Source of the DNA: Candidatus Heimdallarchaeota archaeon
GTDB lineage: Archaea > Asgardarchaeota > Heimdallarchaeia > JABLTI01
Assembly: GCA_019056785.1 (NCBI GenBank)
Contig: DXJV01000001.1
Coordinates: 1-64,000, forward strand
Direction: 5' to 3'
Length of the DNA: 64,000 nt
In this document: in pieces, positions 57,815 to 64,000 of the stretch
Numbering within the stretch: position 1 is the first letter of the stretch
How the letters are laid out: each line of letters begins with the position of its first letter
Notes under the pieces: generated by a model
Databases searched by the model: none
Told to the model about the DNA's origin: nothing
The model's input: the letters and a program-made list of their open reading frames with translations, nothing else
Made by a program: the position numbers and the translations under genes

Positions 57815-58588
57815 ATGAGTGACACAATTGACTACCTTTTAACAATATCATTTATTATTCTCCCTCTGTTAGGTGGATTTTTCACTGTATATATGTTCTA
57901 TAAAAGAGATGTATTAGAAAAAGAACCTAAGAAGCTCGTCCTTAAAACTTTCCTCTGGGGAGTTGCAATGGGATTAGTAATTATCAGCATTTCTATTCCC
58001 ACCTATTTTGTTGCAGAGAGGCTCATTACAAAGTTAAGTAAAGATTGGGCAATTATTTGCTTTATGCTTTCCCTAGTAATTGTCATTGCAATAATTGAGG
58101 AGCTCATAAAAGGCTTTGCTCTTAGATATCTCTGCCAAAAAGGCTTGTCACGAGAAATAAATGGTCTGTTTGATGGGTTCTTTTATGGGGTAATTCTTGG
58201 GACAGGCACCGGAGTTATCGATTCCGTTGCTTATAGTATTTTAGCAACAGATTGGTTTGAAAACTTGAGAATTGTAGTAATCAAATATGTGCGGGTCTCA
58301 GGAACACATGCCTTATTTACCGGCTTGGTGGGGCTGTTTTTTGTCTGGAAACAACTCGAGGGAAAAAAGGCAGTGTATGGTTTTCTCATTGCCATCGAAT
58401 TACATATCGTTTGGAGTTGTGTGACCTATATTTTATATTATTATTTAACGATGCCATGGGTGTTGTATCTCACCAATTTTAGCATTGCCGCAATCTACCT
58501 TACTGGAATGTTCGTCCTCCCATTTTTCTTGATAAAAGCCGATAAAACATTCACGACAATTGAAGTTCAAACGAAGAAAAATCAGTAG
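57815..58588 (+). CDS. PrsW-family intramembrane protease-like protein
   Basis: IIEELIKGFALRYL; GLFDGFFYGVILGTGTGVIDSVAY; VSGTHALFTGLVGLFFV. Confidence 0.88.
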   Translation: MSDTIDYLLTISFIILPLLGGFFTVYMFYKRDVLEKEPKKLVLKTFLWGVAMGLVIISISIPTYFVAERLITKLSKDWAIICFMLSLVIVIAIIEELIKGFALRYLCQKGLSREINGLFDGFFYGVILGTGTGVIDSVAYSILATDWFENLRIVVIKYVRVSGTHALFTGLVGLFFVWKQLEGKKAVYGFLIAIELHIVWSCVTYILYYYLTMPWVLYLTNFSIAAIYLTGMFVLPFFLIKADKTFTTIEVQTKKNQ

Positions 58589-58717
58589 TTTAGGGATAGA
58601 AAGCAAGAAATTATGAAAGTCTCTTTTTTCTTGCAAGCCAAACAATTGACTGATAATGCTAGAATTGTTTGGGAGATATATTTTTCTGAACAGCGAAAAA
58701 ATAAGACAATTAAACCG

Positions 58718-58739
58718 GACGGAGGCGAATGCCCCCGTC
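58718..58739. repeat. Short GC-rich hairpin
   Basis: GACGGAGGC-gaat-GCCCCCGTC (one A.C mismatch). Confidence 0.55.
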
Positions 58740-58761
58740 GCGGGAAAAGGGAGTTTATTTT

Positions 58762-58786
58762 TTTATGTATCTTGTTGATACATAAA
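58762..58786. repeat. Perfect 10-bp stem hairpin
   Basis: TTTATGTATC-ttgtt-GATACATAAA. Confidence 0.7.
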
Positions 58787-59042
58787 GGGGGAGAGAGGTT
58801 TATGGGGTGAGGTTTGGATCAAATTAAAGAATTAGTTTTTCCCAAACCTCGTTTTTATTTTCTTCATATTTCTTTAAAAAGCTTTTGATTTAAGAATATT
58901 TTTTCCGCTTTTTCCTGGAAAAACTTTTTCTTATTTTTTACTCGTTTAAATTCATTACTTTGCACATATCCCTTGGATAATCTTGTTCTTCTTATTCTTT
59001 GAAGTTCATTTCATTTAAAATAAAAAGAACAGGTGTTAGCAT

Positions 59043-59192
59043 TTGAGTGATTTTGACGGTATAGAACGTGAACTTGAAAGTTTGCAAAGAACTTTATATG
59101 ATATCAATCGGCAGTTGGAATATCAGACACGCATCATTGAAAGCGCTCTTGAACGGATGATTCGTTCTCTCGAGCGGCTTGCAAATAAATAG
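59043..59192 (+). CDS. Coiled-coil microprotein (49 aa), absent from ORF track
   Basis: TTG start: MSDFDGIERELESLQRTLYDINRQLEYQTRIIESALERMIRSLERLANK*. Confidence 0.55.
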   Translation: MSDFDGIERELESLQRTLYDINRQLEYQTRIIESALERMIRSLERLANK

Positions 59193-59294
59193 CTTTTAAG
59201 TCTTGAAACTTGGTTTGGTTTCTTCTAACATTAAGCTTTTTGTAATATTCTCATAATCCCTCTTTTTTTAATATCATATTTCACGTCAATAATT

Positions 59295-59429
59295 ATGTTA
59301 GAGATTGTTGAGCTAGAAGATGAACTCGAATCTTTACAGTTAGAGTTATTTGAATTACAAGAGGCTTTGCAGCAGCAATATCGATTAATTGAAAAAGCTC
59401 TCAAAGGGATTAATGATTTATTTACCTAA
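59295..59429 (+). CDS. Coiled-coil microprotein (44 aa), paralog of the previous one, absent from ORF track
   Basis: MLEIVELEDELESLQLELFELQEALQQQYRLIEKALKGINDLFT*; shares ELESLQ and RxIExAL with 59043..59192. Confidence 0.55.
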   Translation: MLEIVELEDELESLQLELFELQEALQQQYRLIEKALKGINDLFT

Positions 59430-59587
59430 TTTCCCTTCTTCTTGTAATCGCCATTAACTCCTAGAACAAGAAAAGCTTTCGACAAATTTTCTTTCTATTC
59501 TTTTTGCGTAGAAAACAAGTTTTAAAAATCAAATGTAATTGAATCATTTAGCATAGAATGTAATCAATTCTATTGTTGTAGAGGGAT

Positions 59588-59605
59588 ACCATTTTAACAA
59601 ATGGT
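59588..59605. promoter_or_regulatory. Inverted repeat just upstream of response regulator
   Basis: ACCATTT-taac-AAATGGT, about 20 nt before ATG 59626. Confidence 0.5.
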
Positions 59606-59625
59606 TTGAAGAAGGTTAGAAGTTA

Positions 59626-60735
59626 ATGAGCCAAAGTGCTGCCTTAAAATCAAAATTCAGTGTCTTGATTATCGATGACGAAGAAGACATTCGAGAGATT
59701 TTCGAAGAGATCTTAAAACGCAATGGCTATCCAAAAGTTGAATGTGTGGCAACTGGTGAGGAAGCAATAAAACTTCTCTCTAAAAAGTCGATTGATATTG
59801 CAATGGTTGATCTTAATCTTCCTGATATTAATGGGATGGAGCTTATCTCTAAATTACGGGCAATTGGTCCGGATACTGAATTTATTATTATTACCGGTTA
59901 TGGAACGCTCGATTCTGCCATTAAAGCGATGCAATTCGAAGTCTCTGGTTACTTGGAAAAACCAATTAGTACTGATAAGCTTCTTCGCACTCTTAATGAA
60001 GTTGTAGAGAAACACAACTTGAAGATCGAGAATCGCTTATTCCTTAAGAACTTGGAGAAGGCAAACAAAGAAATCCTCTTTCTAAATGATTTGCTGGTGA
60101 ATAATATCAATGCTCTTAACCAATCGCTCCTTATGACTATGATTCAAATTGAAAAATTAAATCCGACAAATGAACAGCGAAAAGTTCTCAAATTATTTCA
60201 ACAAGCCATAAGAAAAAACGCTCGGTTAACTCGTAACATTAAGAAATTACGGGCTATTGAAACGAAAAAGAAAGAGGAGCTTAAGGAAGTAGATCTTACG
60301 AGTACAATTTCAGCAGTGATTAATCGCCTTAGGGATGATTATAGCGATAAAAATTTTGAAATTACTTATAATAAAACAGAACCTTGTGTTATTCTTGCCG
60401 ATCACGATTTAAATCATTTAATAACGGAAATTTTTCTTATTGCTATTCTTAATGACCCGAGCCCAAAAATCCGTCTTTCGATTAAATCAGCACTTGTTAC
60501 TGTCGATGGGCGAGTATATCAAAAACTTTCTATTTATGCTTTTAAAATGAAGTGCATCTATGATCAAAAGGATGTAAATCATCCCACAGAATTACTAAAG
60601 ATAATAAATGAAAAAGACTTTCAAGACTTGGGGCCATTTATCATAAACGTTCTGATCCGTTTCTACAATGGATTTATTGAGATGCCCCAACCAAAGAATC
60701 AGAATCATATTGATATTTATCTGCCTTGCCCATAA
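59626..60735 (+). CDS. Response regulator receiver fused to degenerate histidine-kinase-like module
   Basis: VLIIDDEEDIREIFEE; DIAMVDLNLPDINGMEL; FIIITGYGT; KPIS; then FLNDLLVNNINALNQSLL (DHp-like, His absent) and HATPase-like tail. Confidence 0.88.
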   Translation: MSQSAALKSKFSVLIIDDEEDIREIFEEILKRNGYPKVECVATGEEAIKLLSKKSIDIAMVDLNLPDINGMELISKLRAIGPDTEFIIITGYGTLDSAIKAMQFEVSGYLEKPISTDKLLRTLNEVVEKHNLKIENRLFLKNLEKANKEILFLNDLLVNNINALNQSLLMTMIQIEKLNPTNEQRKVLKLFQQAIRKNARLTRNIKKLRAIETKKKEELKEVDLTSTISAVINRLRDDYSDKNFEITYNKTEPCVILADHDLNHLITEIFLIAILNDPSPKIRLSIKSALVTVDGRVYQKLSIYAFKMKCIYDQKDVNHPTELLKIINEKDFQDLGPFIINVLIRFYNGFIEMPQPKNQNHIDIYLPCP

Positions 60736-60761
60736 AAGAAGAAAGAAAAAATTTTTCTGAA

Positions 60762-61466
60762 TTAACTTTTCTCAGTTAATTCAGCGCGTTTTTGCCGCCT
60801 TAGAAAGAATTGTAATAATCCAAGTGTAGCAGCAATGGTCAGGAGAATACTAACAAAAGGCGGTCCGGCTGCTGAGGTTGTTCGAGTAGCAGTATAAACA
60901 ATCTCTGTGCCATTCACCGTTTCTGTTATAACTGTTTTTAGAACATTATACCATTCTGCCATAGAGGGGGCATAAAGAGAAGAGAACATTAACACCCAAA
61001 ACATTACAAAGAGCGCTAAATAGGGGAAGAAGCCACTAAAAATCACTTCTTTAAAATTCCATTTGAGTTTAAAGAGAAAATAACCGCCTGCTGTAATTGC
61101 TGCATAAACTCCGATAAGTAGGAAAAGCCACCATCCTGTTTTCGCTCCAAAAAGTCCCAACAAAACGCCGGCAACGCATCCGGATAAGATCTTTATCCAA
61201 TATAATCGTTGATTATCGTCTAGGTCCCGCATTTTTTGTAGTTGCCGTTGAAACCATTTCATCTCTTTAAGAGGTTTCTCGATCTTTTCTTCTTTCTCAA
61301 AGCCTTCAGGAACTTCGTATTCGTCATAATCGATTGCTTCGGGTTTTTTCACGTCCATTCCATCAAATTGATCTTCGTATTCACTTAAGTCAACTTTTTC
61401 TGCTTTTTTAGGTTCTGCCTTTTTAGACTTTGAGGAACCTTTTTTTGTTGGTTTCTTTTTTGACAT
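60762..61466 (-). CDS. Multi-TM membrane protein with Lys-rich N-terminus
   Basis: MSKKKPTKKGSSKSKKAEPKKAEK..., then 4-5 TM segments. Confidence 0.65.
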   Translation of the reverse strand: MSKKKPTKKGSSKSKKAEPKKAEKVDLSEYEDQFDGMDVKKPEAIDYDEYEVPEGFEKEEKIEKPLKEMKWFQRQLQKMRDLDDNQRLYWIKILSGCVAGVLLGLFGAKTGWWLFLLIGVYAAITAGGYFLFKLKWNFKEVIFSGFFPYLALFVMFWVLMFSSLYAPSMAEWYNVLKTVITETVNGTEIVYTATRTTSAAGPPFVSILLTIAATLGLLQFFLRRQKRAELTEKS

Positions 61467-61481
61467 CTTAGGTGTTCTCCG

Positions 61482-63506
61482 ATGAAAGTAGCTATGACAA
61501 ATTTCGATATAAATGCAATCATTACCGAGCTTTCACAGCGATTAAGCAAAAGCGAACTTAAAAACATTTTTGAACTTAACGATATATTCTTTTTTAAATT
61601 CAGAACGAAAACAGAAGGCACCCAGTTTCTTGTCGTCGAGCCCGGTAAACGAATCCATCTAACAAAGTATAAGCGAGACTTCCCACCAAGCCCCTCAGGC
61701 CTGTGCAAAGTCTTTAGGCAGCATATAAAGGGAAAATGGCTTCAATCAATTGAACAATATGACTTTGACCGTATTTGCGTGATGAAGTTTGAAGCCTATG
61801 AAAAAGTGTACACACTAATTATTGAACTCTTTAGTAAAGGCAACATCATTTTGTTGAGTCCAGAAGGAAAAATCCTTGTCGCAAAAAATTATAAAAAGAT
61901 GCGTGACCGAGATATCCATCCTGGCATTGAATTTAAGTTTCCACCCAGTAGTGGCCAGAATTTCTTAAAAGCCGATCTTGATTGGATTCAACAACAATTT
62001 TCTGAACGGAAAGAAAAAGACATTCTAACTTTAATTTCAAAGACTTTGAATATTAATAAATTGTATGCCCAAGAAATTTGTCTCTTGGCTGAGGTGGATC
62101 CAAAATTAGCTGGTGAAGAGCTCCCAGAGGAAGTTGTCCAAAAATTACTCATAGGCATTACGAAATTACGTGAGAAAATGAAATCACTTGCCCCGGTAAA
62201 AGTGGTGCATGGAGAAACAAACGAATTAATTGATATCATCCCCTTTTCTTTAAAAGTCTACGCGCAGTATAAGGAGGAACCCTTTGATTCATTCTCAGAA
62301 GCATTGGATTTTTACTTTAGCACGATGGACTCTGAAAAAGAGTCAAAGGTGGAGCTTTCAGCAGAGGCAAAACGGATTAAACATTTACAAGAAGTTAAAC
62401 GAAAGCAAGTTGAACATATCGAAGAAATGACTTGGCAAGCAAAGAAAGAGAAAGAAAAAGCGAATGCAATTTATCTTTACCTAAATGAGGTGGATGAGCT
62501 TCTTTCAACAATAACCAATGCTCGGCGTAAAAATGTTCCATGGACGGAAATCAAAGAAAAACTTGCAAAGGCCGCAAAAGAAAATAGAAAAGGTGCTCGC
62601 CTTCTTAAAAAAATCAATGAGAAAAACAAAACTGTGGTGTTGACTCTAGACGGGAAGGATATTGTTGTTGACTTTTTAAAATCGGCTTCAGAAAATGCAA
62701 ATAATTTCTACTTGCGCGCCAAAAAAGCAGAAAGTAAAATTCCAGGTGCACAAAAGAAAGTTCAGGAATTAACTGAGCAGATCAAGAAGTTAGAGTTAGG
62801 ACTTGAAACTTTGGCAAAAAAGGAGCGTATATTAATAGAGAAACGCAAGCGGGAATGGTATGAAAAATTCCATTGGTTCCGTTCTTCCGATGGCTTTTTA
62901 GTGATTGCCGGCAAAGACCAAAGAACAAACGTAGACTTGACAAAGAAATACCTCGAGAAAGGAGACTTGTTCCTCCATGCAGACATACACGGAGCAGCAG
63001 TAGTGATCATCAAGGGTGAAGGAAAAACAATTCCGCAAAGTACGATCGATGAAGCTGCAATATTCTCTGTGAGTTATTCTAAAGCGTGGAAGGATCGATT
63101 AAGTACAGCAGATACTTATTGGGTGACACCAGAACAAGTGTCCTTTTCAGCTCCTTCAGGAGAATATCTCGCAAAAGGAAGTTTTATTATCAAAGGAAAG
63201 AAAACTATCCTAAAAAACATTCAACTTGAAATTGCTGTAGCACCAGTAATAGAGGAAAAATGGGCGTATGTATTAGCTGGACCATTAGCAGCATTGAAAG
63301 CAAATCCTAAAATTCTCAAGGAAAAAATCATAACAGTCATTCCTGGAGATATTTTAAAGAGCAAAATCGCTAAGAAAATTGTGAATCGCTTTTTAGAAGG
63401 GTTAAGTGATAGTGATCGAGCAAAAGTTGCAGCAGTTGCCCTAAATGAGCTCATTTCTCATCTCCCTGGAGATTGCTTCATAAAAAATGAATTGGATAAA
63501 AAATGA
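61482..63506 (+). CDS. rqcH: NFACT/NEMF-family ribosome quality control protein (archaeal RqcH)
   Basis: NFACT-N TNFDINAIITELSQRL; NFACT-R KFHWFRSSDGFLVIAGKDQRTNVDLTKKYLEKGDLFLHADIHGAAVVIIKGEG. Confidence 0.94.
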   Translation: MKVAMTNFDINAIITELSQRLSKSELKNIFELNDIFFFKFRTKTEGTQFLVVEPGKRIHLTKYKRDFPPSPSGLCKVFRQHIKGKWLQSIEQYDFDRICVMKFEAYEKVYTLIIELFSKGNIILLSPEGKILVAKNYKKMRDRDIHPGIEFKFPPSSGQNFLKADLDWIQQQFSERKEKDILTLISKTLNINKLYAQEICLLAEVDPKLAGEELPEEVVQKLLIGITKLREKMKSLAPVKVVHGETNELIDIIPFSLKVYAQYKEEPFDSFSEALDFYFSTMDSEKESKVELSAEAKRIKHLQEVKRKQVEHIEEMTWQAKKEKEKANAIYLYLNEVDELLSTITNARRKNVPWTEIKEKLAKAAKENRKGARLLKKINEKNKTVVLTLDGKDIVVDFLKSASENANNFYLRAKKAESKIPGAQKKVQELTEQIKKLELGLETLAKKERILIEKRKREWYEKFHWFRSSDGFLVIAGKDQRTNVDLTKKYLEKGDLFLHADIHGAAVVIIKGEGKTIPQSTIDEAAIFSVSYSKAWKDRLSTADTYWVTPEQVSFSAPSGEYLAKGSFIIKGKKTILKNIQLEIAVAPVIEEKWAYVLAGPLAALKANPKILKEKIITVIPGDILKSKIAKKIVNRFLEGLSDSDRAKVAAVALNELISHLPGDCFIKNELDKK

Positions 63507-63593
63507 ATGGTTTTCAGAAGAGGCTTTGTCTTCTGATTTTTTATTCTGAAGAGCTAACTTGAATGAGCGTTTAGTACTAAATTGCAAGCGATG

Positions 63594-63902
63594 CTATTGA
63601 ATGTCAATATTAGATGGATCGTATCCTTCAGCAACAAGAAGGTCCTTTATCTTATAACGATGGTCACCTTGTAACTCGATAACGCCCTCTTTATTTGTCC
63701 CACCACAAGCGCATTTGTTCTTCAAACGTGTGGTGAGAGCATTAATATTGACTTCTTTCGGATTTAACCCCATTATCAGAGTTACTTCCCGTCCCCACTT
63801 TCGAGTTTCAATACGTACCTTAATTCTTTGTTCTTCCTTAGCAATGGTTTGACACATGCATAACTCTTCAGGAAGGCCACACTTTGAACAGGTTCTTGGC
63901 AT
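63594..63902 (-). CDS. Translation initiation factor SUI1/aIF1 with N-terminal zinc knuckle
   Basis: CSKCGLPEELCMCQ; VTLIMGLNPKEVNINALTTRLKNKCACGGTNKEGVIELQGDHRYKIKDLLVAEGY. Confidence 0.95.
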   Translation of the reverse strand: MPRTCSKCGLPEELCMCQTIAKEEQRIKVRIETRKWGREVTLIMGLNPKEVNINALTTRLKNKCACGGTNKEGVIELQGDHRYKIKDLLVAEGYDPSNIDIQ

Positions 63903-64000
63903 AATTTCTGTCCTCTAAATTTTTACCTCACATTTTTTTTAATAGGTTAATTGTTTATTTGACTTATATCTTTAAATAGTTTTTCGATAAGAGAAGAAAA

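Noticed and set aside
61385-61708. 107-aa minus-strand ORF overlapping two genes
   Set aside because: Overlaps rqcH start antisense and the membrane gene in another frame.
1-64000. tRNA, rRNA, CRISPR array, transposase, integrase or prophage
   Set aside because: Looked for but no convincing tRNA arms, rRNA signatures, spaced repeats or mobile-element proteins were recognised; an absence by eye, not by tRNAscan or CRISPR tools.

Overview
AT-rich archaeal chromosome segment, densely coded on both strands. It has archaeal informational genes (TBP, family-B DNA polymerase with a C-terminal PIP-like box, SUI1/aIF1, NFACT/RqcH, NurA). It also has several eukaryotic-signature-type proteins: a two-domain gelsolin, an Arf-like GTPase with a Cys-rich tail, a decayed second small GTPase next to a longin-like protein, an EAP30/ESCRT-II-like winged-helix protein, and two membrane proteins sharing an identically spaced RING-like zinc finger. 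This set points to an Asgard archaeon (inference; no phylogeny was run). Many genes encode secreted or type-I membrane proteins with large ectodomains: a substrate-binding protein, a TSP3-repeat protein, a vWA protein, a carboxypeptidase, and an unusual Ile/Val/Tyr/Phe-rich protein. Most notable observations: (1) an IleRS whose class-I HXGH signature reads GLHH (GXHH type) with no canonical KMSKS; (2) a shared C-x2-C-x12-C-x2-C-x4-H-x2-H-x10-C-x2-C finger in two membrane proteins; (3) a small-GTPase pseudogene with two in-frame stops beside a longin-like gene; (4) an ESCRT-II-like protein outside any visible ESCRT cluster; (5) an inverted lobe order in the SBP; (6) a strong apparent excess of the palindrome CTCGAG; (7) several perfect palindromes in promoter or intergenic regions; (8) small ORFs missing from the supplied track. 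No rRNA, tRNA, CRISPR array, transposase or phage gene was recognised. All homology calls come from motif recognition by eye.
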